Shown here: in pieces, positions 19,500 through 30,652 of the stretch
Layout of the letters: the number at the start of each line of letters is the position of its first letter
How positions within the stretch are numbered: position 1 is the first letter of the stretch
From: Vibrio rhizosphaerae
GTDB lineage: Bacteria > Pseudomonadota > Gammaproteobacteria > Enterobacterales > Vibrionaceae
Length of the DNA stretch: 64,000 nucleotides
Direction of reading: 5' to 3'
Assembly (NCBI RefSeq): GCF_024347095.1
Contig: NZ_AP024903.1
Span: 2,232,001 to 2,296,000, forward strand
The notes under the pieces: generated by a model
The model's input: the letters and a program-made list of their open reading frames with translations, nothing else
The model's database searches: none
What the model was told of the DNA's origin: nothing
Program-made: the position numbers and the translations under genes

Positions 19500-22400
19500 A
19501 TGAAAAGAATGTTAATTAACGCAACTCAAAAAGAAGAGTTGCGTGTCGCGCTGGTCGATGGTCAGCGACTTTTCGATCTGGATATAGAAAGTCCCGGATA
19601 CGAATCAAAGAAAGCCAATATTTACAAAGGAAAAATCACAAGAGTTGAGCCAAGTCTGGAAGCAGCATTTGTTGATTATGGTGCTGAAAGACACGGTTTC
19701 CTTCCTCTCAAAGAAGTTGCGAAAGAATATTTCCCGGCCGGATACACATATCAAGGACGTCCTAGTATTAAGGAAGTTCTGAAGGAAGGTCAGGAAGTCA
19801 TCGTTCAAATTGAGAAGGAAGAACGCGGTAGTAAAGGAGCCGCACTCACCACATTTGTCTCTCTTGCGGGCAGTTATTTGGTCTTGATGCCAAATAATCC
19901 TCGGGCTGGCGGTATCTCCCGTCGAATCGAAGGCACCGAAAGAACTGAACTGAAAGAAGCGCTCAGTACACTTGAACTTCCTCAGGGAATGGGGTTGATT
20001 GTTCGTACTGCAGGTGTCGGTAAAAGTGCTGAAGAATTAGAATGGGATTTGAACGTCCTGCTTAATCACTGGAGTGCTATCAAACAGGCGTCTGATTCTA
20101 TTCCTGCACCGTTCCTGATCCATCAGGAAAGTAATGTGATTGCTCGTGCGATTCGTGATTATCTGCGCCGCGATATCGGCGAAATTTTAATTGATAGCAA
20201 TACGATTTATGAACGTGCATTAGAACATATCCGATTGGTTCGCCCTGATTTTGTTAATCGGGTCAAAAAATATGATGGTGAAGTTCCGCTATTCAGTCAC
20301 TATCAAATCGAAAGTCAAATCGAATCAGCCTTCCAGCGTGAAGTCCGTTTACCTTCCGGTGGTTCGATAGTCATCGATCCAACAGAAGCCCTCACTTCTA
20401 TCGACATCAACTCTGCCCGTGCGACCAAAGGCGGCGATATCGAAGAAACAGCGCTGAATACCAATCTGGAAGCCGCTGAAGAAATCGCCCGTCAACTTCG
20501 TTTACGGGATTTAGGTGGCCTTGTCGTCATTGATTTCATCGATATGACCCCCGTTCGCCACCAACGTGAAGTGGAGAACAAGCTACGAGAAGCCGTCCGA
20601 GTTGATCGAGCCCGTGTTCAGATTGGCCGAATCTCCAGATTCGGGCTACTGGAAATGTCGCGACAACGCCTGAGTCCTTCGCTGGCAGAGGCAAGTCATC
20701 ATATCTGTCCGCGTTGTTCCGGAACCGGGGTTGTTCGTGATAACGAATCTCTTGCGCTCTCTGTGCTGAGACTGATTGAAGAAGAGGCTCTGAAAGATAA
20801 CACGTCACAGGCACTCGCCGTTGTCCCTGTGCCAATTGCATCTTATCTGTTGAATGAAAAACGTCGCTCAATCAATCACATTGAACGAACTCAGGATGTC
20901 AAAATTACCATCGTACCGAACTCTGACATGGAAACACCTCACTTTGAGGTAATTCGAGTCAGGGAAGGCGAAGAGCAGGAAATGCTGTCTTACCTCGTGC
21001 CAAAACGACTAGATAGTATTCGTGAGGTTGAAGGTAAAGATCCAGTTGAAACAGAGACAAAACAACGTCGGATCGAAGAGCCGGTCTTAAAAGGTTTTGC
21101 AGCACCAGCCACATCGGCACCGCAACCGAAAGCAGCGCCAGCGCCTCAAGTTCAGGCTACCCCTCAAAGTGAATCGAAGGATCCTGCACAACCTGGATTA
21201 TTCAGTCGCTTTATGAAAGGCCTCGCAAGTTTGTTCTCGGGTTCGGAATCAACCCAACCAGATCCATCTGTGACTCACACAGAAACATCAGAACAAGAAC
21301 AGCGCACAGAAAATAGAAGACCTCGTCGTTCTCGCAATAATGAGCAGCGTAGACGTCCGCGTCAGCAAACTCAGGACGGCAATAAACCGAAATCAGAGAA
21401 AGTAGATTCTACAGAAGGAAAACAACCATCTTCTGATGAGAAGAAACCGACGAAGTCTCAGTCTCGCAAACCGAAACAGGATAAGCGCGGGAATCAAGAT
21501 AAAAATACGGCGACGAAGTTAGCCGAAGAAGGACAGAAAATTGCTCAGGATGCACAGTCCGAAGCGAAAAAAGAGCCACGGAATACACAAGAAAAAGCCG
21601 AGGTCGCAAAAGAGCGTCGTCAACGCCGTAAACTAACCAAACAGATTCGTCTTCAGTCTCAGTCGGCTGACGATACTTTGGTAAGTGCTCCGCGTGCATC
21701 TGAACAGGATGAGATCAAACCAGCAGTATCCCCGGTGACAGCGGCGGATGAGAAATCATCACAATTAGCAGTCCAGTCGGCATCTGAAGAGACGCAACAA
21801 AATCAGACTTCCAACCATAATGATGCCGATGAAAATGTGAGCGAAGAGCCGAAACAACGCCGGAGTCGCCGTTCACCGCGTCATTTACGGGCCAATGGAC
21901 AACGTCGTCGCAGAGGAAGAGAGCGCCGGCCAAACCCATTCCGCTTACGTAAAGGTGGTGTTGCATCGCCTGAAATGGCCATGGGTAAAGTAATGCCAAG
22001 CTACGGTTTGACGAAAAAACCTGCTCATAACGTGCAGCCTGAACAATCACCGGCTCAGCCGCAAGTTCGGGAGCAACTCAGTGGTGTCGCATTCCCTGAA
22101 ATGGCTATGGGTAAAGTGATCATTCGTGCAACGACTACCTCGGCAACACCGGAAGTCGCGTCAGAGAGCGCACCGATCACAGCACCGTCACAAGCAGTGA
22201 CGACGCCTGAAACGGTTAATACAGTGACTCAGGCAACAAATCAACCTTCAGACGGACACGATAAGGTTGTGACGCTGGCAGGAAATGTGGGTGAACCCCC
22301 ACTGTCTTCTGATTCTGTCGCAGCAGCTCTCACCAATGAAGTTGCCACTGAACCAACCGTATCACCAGTGATTCAGGACAGTCCTCGCGAGGAACCACAA

Positions 22401-22634
22401 CCGGTTCAGGAAATCGCAGAGCAGCCTGTCCAGTCGGCACCAGCAACCGTCATCTCAGTGAAAGGACATGCCTTTTCACCGATGACAAAAGCGCCCGGAA
22501 ATGGCGAACTGATGCAAGTGATTCTTGAAGCTGCACCTTTACGAGAGCAACGCTATCCGTTAAAAGGGGCTGGTGGTCATGCCGCAACCAATCATGCCAG
22601 TTCGGCAATGGCAAAACCACTTCAGGTATCCTGA
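19500..22634 (+). CDS. rne: Ribonuclease E
   Basis: The main mRNA-decay and rRNA/tRNA-processing endonuclease and scaffold of the degradosome. The N-terminal catalytic half has an S1 domain (about 35-120), DNase I-like motifs including VIDFIDM near 345, and the zinc-link CPRCSGTG near 404. The C-terminal half is long, low-complexity and charged, with arginine-rich RNA-binding patches. A segment like [12 protein letters not shown] occurs twice (near residues 820 and 862). The tail [18 protein letters not shown] resembles the PNPase-binding end of E. coli RNase E. 1044 residues. The start has only an A-rich leader, with no strong ribosome-binding site. Confidence 0.96.
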   Translation: MKRMLINATQKEELRVALVDGQRLFDLDIESPGYESKKANIYKGKITRVEPSLEAAFVDYGAERHGFLPLKEVAKEYFPAGYTYQGRPSIKEVLKEGQEVIVQIEKEERGSKGAALTTFVSLAGSYLVLMPNNPRAGGISRRIEGTERTELKEALSTLELPQGMGLIVRTAGVGKSAEELEWDLNVLLNHWSAIKQASDSIPAPFLIHQESNVIARAIRDYLRRDIGEILIDSNTIYERALEHIRLVRPDFVNRVKKYDGEVPLFSHYQIESQIESAFQREVRLPSGGSIVIDPTEALTSIDINSARATKGGDIEETALNTNLEAAEEIARQLRLRDLGGLVVIDFIDMTPVRHQREVENKLREAVRVDRARVQIGRISRFGLLEMSRQRLSPSLAEASHHICPRCSGTGVVRDNESLALSVLRLIEEEALKDNTSQALAVVPVPIASYLLNEKRRSINHIERTQDVKITIVPNSDMETPHFEVIRVREGEEQEMLSYLVPKRLDSIREVEGKDPVETETKQRRIEEPVLKGFAAPATSAPQPKAAPAPQVQATPQSESKDPAQPGLFSRFMKGLASLFSGSESTQPDPSVTHTETSEQEQRTENRRPRRSRNNEQRRRPRQQTQDGNKPKSEKVDSTEGKQPSSDEKKPTKSQSRKPKQDKRGNQDKNTATKLAEEGQKIAQDAQSEAKKEPRNTQEKAEVAKERRQRRKLTKQIRLQSQSADDTLVSAPRASEQDEIKPAVSPVTAADEKSSQLAVQSASEETQQNQTSNHNDADENVSEEPKQRRSRRSPRHLRANGQRRRRGRERRPNPFRLRKGGVASPEMAMGKVMPSYGLTKKPAHNVQPEQSPAQPQVREQLSGVAFPEMAMGKVIIRATTTSATPEVASESAPITAPSQAVTTPETVNTVTQATNQPSDGHDKVVTLAGNVGEPPLSSDSVAAALTNEVATEPTVSPVIQDSPREEPQPVQEIAEQPVQSAPATVISVKGHAFSPMTKAPGNGELMQVILEAAPLREQRYPLKGAGGHAATNHASSAMAKPLQVS

Positions 22635-22659
22635 ATAACTTTTGTGTAAATTTGGTCTT

Positions 22660-22689
22660 AAAAAGAGCTGCTTATGCAGCTCTCTTTTT
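22660..22689 (+). terminator. Terminator of rne
   Basis: AAGAGCTGC pairs with GCAGCTCT around a four-base loop, followed by CTTTTTAT. Confidence 0.88.
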
Positions 22690-22959
22690 ATGTGATCACT
22701 GCTCCGTAAAACTATCGGTGATGTCCTATTCGCCAATCACTCACATACCGAGCAGTTGACCTTAATCACACTTTTCTGTAGCATTCGCCAACTTATGCCC
22801 AAGTAAAACCCAGACAGAAATCGCTTTTCAGTTATGAGGGTGCTTGCGGCCCATGAACCCGAAACACTTAGTTCATATTGCTTGATTAGAATACTTCTAT
22901 CCAACCTATAAGAGCTATATCGGTTTTTGTTCAGCCACTAACAGAAAACAATCATACTC

Positions 22960-24519
22960 ATGCTTGAATTCCCAAATCAATCAACATATTCAATTAAAAA
23001 CGATGTCCTTTCCGGACTGACCGTCGCACTGGCACTGGTCCCTGAGGCCGTTGCTTTTGCATTTGTTGCAGGTGTTGACCCGATGGTCGGTCTTTATGCC
23101 GCTTTCATTGTCGGTCTAATTACTGCTATTTTTGGCGGCCGCCCCGGGATGATTTCAGGTGCCACCGGAGCAATGGCTGTCGTCATGGTTAGTCTGGTCT
23201 CCGAACACGGCATCTCTTATCTGTTTGCTGCCATTTTATTGGCCGGTATTCTCCAAATCAGCGCAGGTCTGTTTAAACTCGGAAAGTTTATCCGAATTGT
23301 GCCTCACCCGGTCATGATCGGTTTTGTCAACGGATTGGCTATCGTCATCTTCCTCGCCCAGTTAGGACAGTTCAAAGTGCCATCTCTGAATGGCGTCATG
23401 ACTTGGCTACCCTATGATCAAATGTTGCTCATGTTAGCCCTCGTCGCATTGACTATGGCGATTATCTTTTTTCTACCGAAAATCACAACTGCGATACCCT
23501 CGTCTCTGGCGGCAATCATTGTGATCACTTTACTGGTACAGGGACTCGGTTTAGAAACCCGTACCGTAGTTGATTTTCTACGCACCATGTCTGGGAATGA
23601 TACGGCGACGCTTGCCGGAACGCTCCCGACATTCTCTGTACCGGCTGTACCTTTTACGTTTGAAACACTGAAAATTATTCTGCCCTATTCTGTCATCTTA
23701 GCGGCCGTCGGATTAATTGAATCTCTGCTGACACTGACCGTACTTGATGAAATGACCAATAGCCGCGGCCAGTCAAACCGTGAATGCATGGGACAAGGAC
23801 TTGCCAATATCACCTGTTCCTTCTTTGGCGCCATGGGCGGTTGTGCAATGATTGGCCAGTCGATGATTAACGTCAACTCGGGTGGCAGAGGACGACTGTC
23901 CGGTGTCGTTGCTGCGGTGATGTTACTGTGCTTCATTTTATTTACATCATCACTCATCGAGATGATTCCACTGGCAGCGCTGGTCGGAGTTATGTTTATG
24001 GTCGTGATCGGTACTTTTGAATGGGCAACCTTTAAACTGGCCAGAAAAGTTCCGAAGAAAGATTTCTTCGTGATCGTACTGGTGACTGTTGTCACCGTAT
24101 TTACTGATTTAGCGATTGCCGTTGCTGTCGGTGTAATTACATCTGCACTGATGTTTGCTTGGGATCATGCCAAACATATTTATGCAACCAGCCACACCAA
24201 CGAAGATGGCTCTAAAGAGTACAAAATCCATGGCCCTATATTCTTTGGTTCTGTGGCGAATTTTCTAGAACTGTTTGATGCACACCAAGATCCAAAGCAT
24301 GTGATTGTTGATTTTGCCCAATCGCGCGTGACTGACCATTCGGCCATTGATGCGATTGAAACACTTGCGGAGCGTTACGCAGCCGTTGGAAAAACGCTTC
24401 ATCTACGTCACCTTAGTCAGGACTGTCGCAAGCTACTTCATAAAGCCAGTAGCTTGATAGAAACGAACGTGAAAGAAGATCCAACCTACAAAGTTGCAAC
24501 CGACGTTCTTGCAGGATAA
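22960..24519 (+). CDS. SulP-family anion transporter with STAS domain
   Basis: A 519-residue inner-membrane transporter with about 12-14 hydrophobic segments (to about residue 400) and a cytoplasmic STAS domain at the C-terminus (about 410-515, with [21 protein letters not shown]). The early [19 protein letters not shown] segment is typical of SulP proteins. Known substrates of the family include sulfate, bicarbonate and C4-dicarboxylates; nothing here fixes the substrate. Some Vibrio relatives are thought to carry bicarbonate with sodium (recollection, unverified). Single gene with its own terminator. Confidence 0.9.
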   Translation: MLEFPNQSTYSIKNDVLSGLTVALALVPEAVAFAFVAGVDPMVGLYAAFIVGLITAIFGGRPGMISGATGAMAVVMVSLVSEHGISYLFAAILLAGILQISAGLFKLGKFIRIVPHPVMIGFVNGLAIVIFLAQLGQFKVPSLNGVMTWLPYDQMLLMLALVALTMAIIFFLPKITTAIPSSLAAIIVITLLVQGLGLETRTVVDFLRTMSGNDTATLAGTLPTFSVPAVPFTFETLKIILPYSVILAAVGLIESLLTLTVLDEMTNSRGQSNRECMGQGLANITCSFFGAMGGCAMIGQSMINVNSGGRGRLSGVVAAVMLLCFILFTSSLIEMIPLAALVGVMFMVVIGTFEWATFKLARKVPKKDFFVIVLVTVVTVFTDLAIAVAVGVITSALMFAWDHAKHIYATSHTNEDGSKEYKIHGPIFFGSVANFLELFDAHQDPKHVIVDFAQSRVTDHSAIDAIETLAERYAAVGKTLHLRHLSQDCRKLLHKASSLIETNVKEDPTYKVATDVLAG

Positions 24520-24565
24520 TAAGTAATAAGTCCCGGACGCCAATGTCGGAGTCCTGACAGCGATT

Positions 24566-24603
24566 AAAAAGCCGTTGTTTCATGACAGAAACAACGGCTT
24601 TTT
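24566..24603 (+). terminator. Strong terminator after the SulP gene
   Basis: AAAAAGCCGTTGTTTC pairs perfectly with GAAACAACGGCTTTTT around a six-base loop and is followed by T residues. Confidence 0.92.
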
Positions 24604-24854
24604 CTTATGGTGCAGAAGCAACCCGCATCTCTCGTATACATTGTATTCACCTGCCGTTTCAATCAAATTCAATACACGCGAATGTCCCACCCCCACCGAG
24701 ACTTGAACACGTACGGCATGATGCGCAGTAGGTTTTCGTTCGCTGTGATTTACGCATCCGATGATATGGATAGATATAATAACCAAAAGTATCGGTTCGA
24801 GCTTTATGCTGATGTCCCCATATAGCTGATAACTTCAGGAATATCATGCACATA

Positions 24855-24884
24855 AAAATGCCCCGACCTTGGCCGGGGCATTTT
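24855..24884 (-). terminator. Terminator downstream of adhE
   Basis: AAAATGCCCCG pairs with CGGGGCATTTT; the minus-strand transcript ends in a T-run. Confidence 0.88.
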
Positions 24885-24909
24885 CATATTTTATGCAGAA
24901 TACGGGCGA

Positions 24910-27621
24910 TTAAGCTTCAGATTTCTCTTTTTTCGCTGGCCGTTTCTTTGGTGCTTCGGCAGCTGCTTCTTGATCCGCTTTTTTCTTGATAACGGTTGTC
25001 CCTTCAACCGTCTCACCTTCAACATAAGCACGACCGTAGTAAGAAGACAGTAACACCTCTTTCAACTCACTAATGAGCGGATAACGAGGGTTTGCGCCAG
25101 TACACTGGTCATCAAATGCCTGCACAGACAGTTCATCAAGTTTAGCAAGGAAGTCAGCTTCATTGACACCTGCTGCCTGAATAGACAGTGGGATATCCAG
25201 ATTATGCTTCAGCTCTTCCAACCAACCCAATAAACGCTCAATTTTCTGAGCCGTACGGTCACCCGGACGAGAAAGCTCCAAGTGATCAGCAATCTCAGCA
25301 TAACGACGGCGAGCCTGAGGACGGTCATATTGAGAGAATGCAGTTTGCTTAGTTGGGTTATCATTCGCGTTGTAACGCACAACGTTGGCAATTAATAGCG
25401 CATTCGCTAAACCGTGAGGCACATGGAACTCAGCACCGATTTTATGCGCCATTGAGTGACATACACCCAAGAAGGCATTGGCAAATGCAATCCCGGCGAT
25501 AGTTGCTGCGTTATGCACTTTCTCACGAGCAATCGGATCATTTGCACCATTCGCATAGCTGGATGGCAGATACTCTTTCAACATTTTCAGCGCCTGTAGT
25601 GCCTGACCATCTGAATATTCGTTAGCCAGTACAGAAACATAAGCTTCTAATGCGTGAGTCACGGCATCATAACCACCAAACGCAGTCAGAGACTTCGGCA
25701 TGTTCATCACCAAGTTTGCATCAATGATGGCCATATTTGGCGTCAGTTCGTAGTCAGCCAGTGGGTATTTTGCACCAGTTTTATCATCGGTAACGACCGC
25801 AAATGGTGTCACTTCAGAACCTGTACCAGAGGTTGTAGTAATACAAACCAGTTCAGCTTTCTGACCCATTTTAGGGAATTTATAGATACGTTTACGAATA
25901 TCCATAAAGCGCATTGCCAACTCTTCGAAATGCGTTTCAGGATGCTCATACATCACCCACATGATTTTTGCAGCATCCATTGGAGAACCGCCACCCAGTG
26001 CTAAAATCACATCAGGTTGATAGCTCGCCATTTGTGCAGCGCCTTTTTCCACAACAGACAATGTTGGATCGGCTTCGACATCAAAGAACGTCTGAACTTC
26101 CATACCTTGAGCTTTCAATAGACTCACAACATCGTCAGCATAGCCATTGTTGAACAAGAAGCGGTCTGTCACCAGGAATGCACGTTTTTTACCTTCAAGG
26201 TCGCCCAGTGCGATAGGCAGGCTACCACGGCGGAAGTAGATAGACTTCGGTAATTTATGCCACAACATGTTTTCAGCTCGCTTAGCAACAATCTTTTTGT
26301 TGATCAAATGTTTAGGACCGACGTTTTCTGAGATGGAGTTACCGCCCCAAGAACCACAACCCAGTGTCAGAGATGGTGCAACATTAAAGTTGTACAGGTC
26401 ACCGATACCACCGTGGGTCGTTGGGATGTTAACCAGAATACGTGCAGTTTTTAACCGGTCACCGAAGTAACGAATCCGATCTTTGTTCACATCCTGATTG
26501 GTATACAAACCAGATGTATGACCGATACCACCGATTTCTACCATTTTCACGGCTTGGTCTACCGCGTTTTCAAAAGAACTGGCACGGAACATACCCAATG
26601 TTGGCGATAATTTTTCATGAGCGAACTCATCATCGTAAGAAACTTCACCAATACCTTCACCAACAAGGATCTTCGTATCCGCCGGAACACTCACACCAGC
26701 CATCTCTGCAATAGCTGTTGCCGGTTGGCCAACGATTTTTGCGTTCAGTGCACCGTCGATCAGCAACACTTTACGAACTTTATCTGCATCAGATTTGCTC
26801 AGTACATGAGCTTTGTGTGTTGCAAAACGTTCTTTGACTTCATCATAAACTTCATCCATAACGATGACCGCTTGCTCAGAAGCACACACAACACCGTTAT
26901 CAAAGGTTTTTGACATCAGAACAGAAGCGACGGCACGCTTGATATCTGCGGTTTCATCAATCACAACAGGAACGTTACCGGCACCAACACCGATTGCTGG
27001 TTTACCAGAAGAATAAGCGGCCTTAACCATGCCCGGACCACCCGTTGCAAGAATCAGGGCAATCCCTTCGTGCTTCATCAGTGCATTCGATAGCTCAACA
27101 GAAGGTTGATCAATCCAGCCGATAATGTCTTTTGGTGCACCCGCAGCAACAGCGGCTTCAAGTACAAGCTTGGCAGCATCATTGGTTGAATTCTTCGCAC
27201 GTGGGTGTGGAGAGAAGATAATACCGTTACGTGTTTTCAGAGAGATCAGAGATTTGAAAATCGCAGTTGAAGTGGGGTTCGTTGTTGGGACGATACCACA
27301 GATAATGCCGACTGGTTCTGCAATCGTCATAGTGCCCATGTTTTCGTCTTCTTCCAATACACCACAAGTTTTCTCATCTTTGTACTTGTTATAAATGTAC
27401 TCAGATGCAAAGTGGTTTTTGATGACCTTGTCTTCAACAATCCCCATACCAGACTCTTCTACCGCTTGCTGAGCGAGAGGAATACGAGCTTGGTTTGCTG
27501 CCAGTGATGCTGCACGGAAAATTTTATCAACCTGCTCCTGAGAGTAAGTTGCAAATTCTGCTTGAGCAGCTTGCACACGCGCAACAAGAGCATTTAGTTC
27601 CGCCATATTTGTTACAGGCAT
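24910..27621 (-). CDS. adhE: Bifunctional acetaldehyde-CoA/alcohol dehydrogenase
   Basis: A 903-residue fusion enzyme of fermentation: acetyl-CoA to acetaldehyde to ethanol, regenerating NAD. The N-terminal aldehyde dehydrogenase domain (about 1-440) has the catalytic Cys246 in NGVVCASEQ; the C-terminal iron alcohol dehydrogenase domain has GGGSPMDAAK and the metal ligands around HSMAHKIGAEFHVPHG. The last 20 or so residues form a Lys/Ala-rich tail longer than in E. coli. These proteins form helical filaments (spirosomes). An FNR-like site lies upstream at 27769-27782. Confidence 0.97.
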   Translation of the reverse strand: MPVTNMAELNALVARVQAAQAEFATYSQEQVDKIFRAASLAANQARIPLAQQAVEESGMGIVEDKVIKNHFASEYIYNKYKDEKTCGVLEEDENMGTMTIAEPVGIICGIVPTTNPTSTAIFKSLISLKTRNGIIFSPHPRAKNSTNDAAKLVLEAAVAAGAPKDIIGWIDQPSVELSNALMKHEGIALILATGGPGMVKAAYSSGKPAIGVGAGNVPVVIDETADIKRAVASVLMSKTFDNGVVCASEQAVIVMDEVYDEVKERFATHKAHVLSKSDADKVRKVLLIDGALNAKIVGQPATAIAEMAGVSVPADTKILVGEGIGEVSYDDEFAHEKLSPTLGMFRASSFENAVDQAVKMVEIGGIGHTSGLYTNQDVNKDRIRYFGDRLKTARILVNIPTTHGGIGDLYNFNVAPSLTLGCGSWGGNSISENVGPKHLINKKIVAKRAENMLWHKLPKSIYFRRGSLPIALGDLEGKKRAFLVTDRFLFNNGYADDVVSLLKAQGMEVQTFFDVEADPTLSVVEKGAAQMASYQPDVILALGGGSPMDAAKIMWVMYEHPETHFEELAMRFMDIRKRIYKFPKMGQKAELVCITTTSGTGSEVTPFAVVTDDKTGAKYPLADYELTPNMAIIDANLVMNMPKSLTAFGGYDAVTHALEAYVSVLANEYSDGQALQALKMLKEYLPSSYANGANDPIAREKVHNAATIAGIAFANAFLGVCHSMAHKIGAEFHVPHGLANALLIANVVRYNANDNPTKQTAFSQYDRPQARRRYAEIADHLELSRPGDRTAQKIERLLGWLEELKHNLDIPLSIQAAGVNEADFLAKLDELSVQAFDDQCTGANPRYPLISELKEVLLSSYYGRAYVEGETVEGTTVIKKKADQEAAAEAPKKRPAKKEKSEA

Positions 27622-28353
27622 AGTGAATCTCCTAAAATTAAAAAAATGTTAAAAACTTTTTATTAAGACTGTCATCCGGTCTAAACGGGCAAAATCCAGA
27701 TTTTCCTCAGAAACAAGCTTAGTAAATAGCTTTCATCTCTGAGTATAATCTTTCAGTATTTGAAAACATTGACCCAGATCAGTTCTAAAAAATAATTCCT
27801 TCACTTGTCGAAATATTACCCGAAAAGTACATAACCATATGAATTTGAATATAAAACAAATAAAGAGACCGGTTTCATAAAGAAATATTACCGAGACATA
27901 AAATAAAAAAACTACAATTTCATGTAATAAAATTTCATGATAAAACAACAGAGAACGCCCTAATCCGTTGTTTTCGTGCTACTAATCATTATATAAGCCA
28001 TGATTGAGAACACCATTTTGAAACGCACTTTTTTACAATATCCCTACATGTGAGACACAAACCAGCCAGCACATCTGAAAACCGGTTTGACATCATCCAA
28101 TGTAAAAGATCCTCTTTCGATGATTTCTCGTCACTTCACCGCAAAATCATCGAACAGATGACATCTTATTCATATCACGGGATAATCAATCGCCGGATGC
28201 CAAATGAATCCGTGGTGTCGCATATCGCACAACAACCGATAGGTCTGGCATGAATCAATCTGCTATCAAAACGACTGTAACGGATTACATATATGGCTGC
28301 AAATGACCAGTCACTCAAAAAACAGATAACATAAAACTATCAATAGGAAAGCT
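27622..28353. other. adhE-channel intergenic region
   Basis: About 730 AT-rich bases between adhE and the divergent channel gene, with no gene I can support. It holds the promoters of both. The length is usual for adhE, whose leader in enteric bacteria is long and heavily regulated. The only recognisable element is the FNR-like sequence. Confidence 0.5.
27769..27782 (-). promoter_or_regulatory. FNR-like site upstream of adhE
   Basis: TTGACCCAGATCAG matches the FNR consensus TTGAT-N4-ATCAA at eight of ten fixed positions. It lies about 150 bases before the adhE start. Oxygen control of adhE is well known in enteric bacteria; binding here is inferred. Confidence 0.4.
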
Positions 28354-29205
28354 ATGACTGAATCGTCAGTAAGAACAAATCTTTATGTCATTATTTTCGG
28401 AACACATACCCGGGCAGGGAAAATATTTGACCTCTGCCTGATTGCGATCATTCTGGGCTCTCTGCTGGTATTGATTCTGGAGTCAATCCCTGATTTCAAT
28501 GCACAATGGCATCAACAGCTCCGTTATTTTGAGTACGGTTTCACCTTACTCTTTACGGTGGAATATATGGTCCGGCTCTACTGCTCGCCTCACCCTAAAG
28601 CCTATGCAAAAAGTTTTTACGGGATTATCGACTTACTCGCCATCCTACCGACTTATCTCTCGTTACTCTTTCCGACTGTTTCATTTATGGCGGTTGTCCG
28701 GCTCATCCGAGTGATGCGAATTTTCAGAATTCTCAAACTAGTGCGCTATTTGCAGGATTCCAATATTCTGATGCGCTCGCTTCTCATGGCCCGCCGCAAA
28801 ATTTTCATTTTCTTTAGTTCCGTTTCTATTCTAGTGACCATTTTTGGTGTGCTGATTTATGTGATTGAGGGGCCGGAACACGGATTTTCAAGCATTCCAA
28901 AGTGTATTTACTGGGCGATTGTCACGATTACAACCGTAGGATACGGAGACCTAGTACCTCAGACACCACTGGGACAAGGACTGGCTTCGCTGACCATGCT
29001 ACTGGGTTACTCAATTATTGCAGTCCCGACTGGCATTATTACCGCCGAACTGAGCAAAGAGATGAACATTCACCGTCAATTGGTCAAATGCCCGAACTGC
29101 TCTCAAACTGGCCATGACAGTGACGCTCTTTATTGTAAACACTGCGGCAGCCAGTTGGCTGATCCGGATAAGCGTGTTGTCTCAGGTACACCCCCACAAA
29201 GATAA
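28354..29205 (+). CDS. Voltage-gated potassium-type ion channel with C-terminal zinc ribbon
   Basis: A 283-residue six-helix channel subunit. The arginine-rich S4 helix is at about residues 116-133 (VRLIRVMRIFRILKLVR); the pore loop has the potassium selectivity filter TTVGYGD at 193-199. After the last helix is a compact zinc ribbon, CPNC (246-249) and CKHC (261-264), followed by a polar tail. Tetramers in the inner membrane are expected. No TrkA/RCK domain is present, unlike E. coli Kch. Single gene with a terminator. Confidence 0.9.
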   Translation: MTESSVRTNLYVIIFGTHTRAGKIFDLCLIAIILGSLLVLILESIPDFNAQWHQQLRYFEYGFTLLFTVEYMVRLYCSPHPKAYAKSFYGIIDLLAILPTYLSLLFPTVSFMAVVRLIRVMRIFRILKLVRYLQDSNILMRSLLMARRKIFIFFSSVSILVTIFGVLIYVIEGPEHGFSSIPKCIYWAIVTITTVGYGDLVPQTPLGQGLASLTMLLGYSIIAVPTGIITAELSKEMNIHRQLVKCPNCSQTGHDSDALYCKHCGSQLADPDKRVVSGTPPQR

Positions 29206-29249
29206 TCCCTATGATTTACGCCAACAAACAGGGCGTTGGAAATAACCAT

Positions 29250-29286
29250 AAAAAAAGAGTGCAGATAAAATGCACTCTTTTTTATT
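29250..29286. terminator. Bidirectional terminator between channel gene and asd
   Basis: AAAAAAGAGTGCA pairs with TGCACTCTTTTTT around seven bases. It has a T-run on both strands and serves the converging channel gene and asd. Confidence 0.88.
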
Positions 29287-29324
29287 CATGTGAAAACCAT
29301 CATGACATGTGATGATTCACAGTT

Positions 29325-30437
29325 TTACTGTTCGTTCAGAATAATCCGCAAAGTACGACGCAATGGTTCTGCAGCACCCCACAATAGCTGGTCACCGACC
29401 GTAAATGCATTCAGGAAGTCATCCCCCATCGACATTTTACGTAAACGACCAACAGGAACAGATAACGTTCCGGTAACTTTGGTTGGTGTCAGTTCCTGCG
29501 CGGTAATATCGCGCTCATTCGGAATCACTTTGACCCAGTCATTGTGAGAGGCAATAATCTCTTCAATTTCATCCATTGGGACGTTTTGCTTCAGTTTGAT
29601 GGTTAATGCCTGAGAATGACACCGCATCGAACCGATGCGCACACAAGTTCCGTCAATTGGGATCGGAGAACTTTGCAGCCCAAGAATTTTATTGGCTTCG
29701 GCACTGGCTTTCCATTCTTCTTTACTTTGGCCGTTATCACGTTTGACATCAATCCACGGGATCAGTGAGCCAGCCAGCGGCGCACCGAAGTTTTCACGCG
29801 GGAAAGAGCTTGAACGCATGGTTTCGACAACCTTGCGGTCAATATCAAGGATAGAGCTGACTGGGTTGGCTAATTCAGAGCTGACACAATCATTAATTAC
29901 ACCCATCTGAGAAATCAGTTCACGCATATTCTGTGCACCGGCACCAGAGGCCGCCTGATAAGTCATGGCGCTCATCCACTCGACCATACCCTTCTCAAAT
30001 AGCCCGCCTAAGCCCATCAGCATCAAACTGACAGTACAGTTTCCGCCGACATAAGTCTTGGTTCCTGCATGAATGGACTGCTGGATCTGTTTCAAGTTGA
30101 CCGGATCAAGCGTAATAATGGAATCGTCAACCATCCGTAATGTTGATGCGGCATCAATCCAATACCCTTTCCAGCCTGCATTTCTGAGCTGAGGATAAAC
30201 TTTTTCGGTATATCCACCGCCCTGACATGTAATGATCGCATCCAACTGTTTTAAGCTTTCAACATCATAAGCATCCTGCAGTAACCCGGCATCTTTCCCG
30301 AAATCAGGAGCCGCGATACCAACTTGTGAAGTGCTGTAAAATACAGGTTCGATATGATTAAAGTCACCTTCTTCAACCATCCGCTGCATCAGTACAGAAC
30401 CAACCATACCACGCCACCCGACTAAACCTACTCTCAT
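29325..30437 (-). CDS. asd: Aspartate-semialdehyde dehydrogenase
   Basis: Reduces aspartyl phosphate to aspartate semialdehyde, the branch point for lysine, diaminopimelate, threonine and methionine. The N-terminal nucleotide fold starts [18 protein letters not shown]; the catalytic Cys is in [12 protein letters not shown] near residue 135; the active-site His is in RCHSQALT near 274. 370 residues, the usual length for the gammaproteobacterial form. Many Vibrio have two asd genes, so this may not be the only one. Confidence 0.95.
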   Translation of the reverse strand: MRVGLVGWRGMVGSVLMQRMVEEGDFNHIEPVFYSTSQVGIAAPDFGKDAGLLQDAYDVESLKQLDAIITCQGGGYTEKVYPQLRNAGWKGYWIDAASTLRMVDDSIITLDPVNLKQIQQSIHAGTKTYVGGNCTVSLMLMGLGGLFEKGMVEWMSAMTYQAASGAGAQNMRELISQMGVINDCVSSELANPVSSILDIDRKVVETMRSSSFPRENFGAPLAGSLIPWIDVKRDNGQSKEEWKASAEANKILGLQSSPIPIDGTCVRIGSMRCHSQALTIKLKQNVPMDEIEEIIASHNDWVKVIPNERDITAQELTPTKVTGTLSVPVGRLRKMSMGDDFLNAFTVGDQLLWGAAEPLRRTLRIILNEQ

Positions 30438-30604
30438 TGCACAAACTCTCCATGTGTTGATTCAAATCTAACTAAACATCTATAAGCGGTTCAGAACAAA
30501 ATCTCAAGCTCAATTTGGAATTGACCATAAGTTTTTCGACTTGATAACCGAAACGACTACCGCCACAAGTGTTTAAAATATATATTAATATCAAAAAGAT
30601 AAGA

Positions 30605-30633
30605 TAAAAAGGCACCCAAATTCAAGGCGCCTT
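30605..30633 (-). terminator. Terminator of yejK
   Basis: On the minus strand AAGGCGCC pairs with GGTGCCTT (one G-T pair), followed by TTTTTATC. A second GGCGCC copy at 30648-30653 lies just upstream, at the end of the coding region, and could compete for pairing. Confidence 0.7.
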
Positions 30634-30652
30634 GATATTTTTAAAAGGCGCC

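Noticed and set aside
20536..20871. Long antisense open frames inside rne, adhE and the hybrid kinase
   Set aside because: They are shadows of the strong coding frames on the other strand, without ribosome-binding sites or family motifs.
24660..24730. Stretch resembling the 3' part of a tRNA on the minus strand (GTTCAAGTCTCGG)
   Set aside because: The T-arm bases do not pair and no D-arm or anticodon arm can be drawn.
28050..28253. 67-residue open frame between adhE and the channel gene
   Set aside because: No ribosome-binding site, composition unlike a protein, and no recognisable motif; most likely chance.
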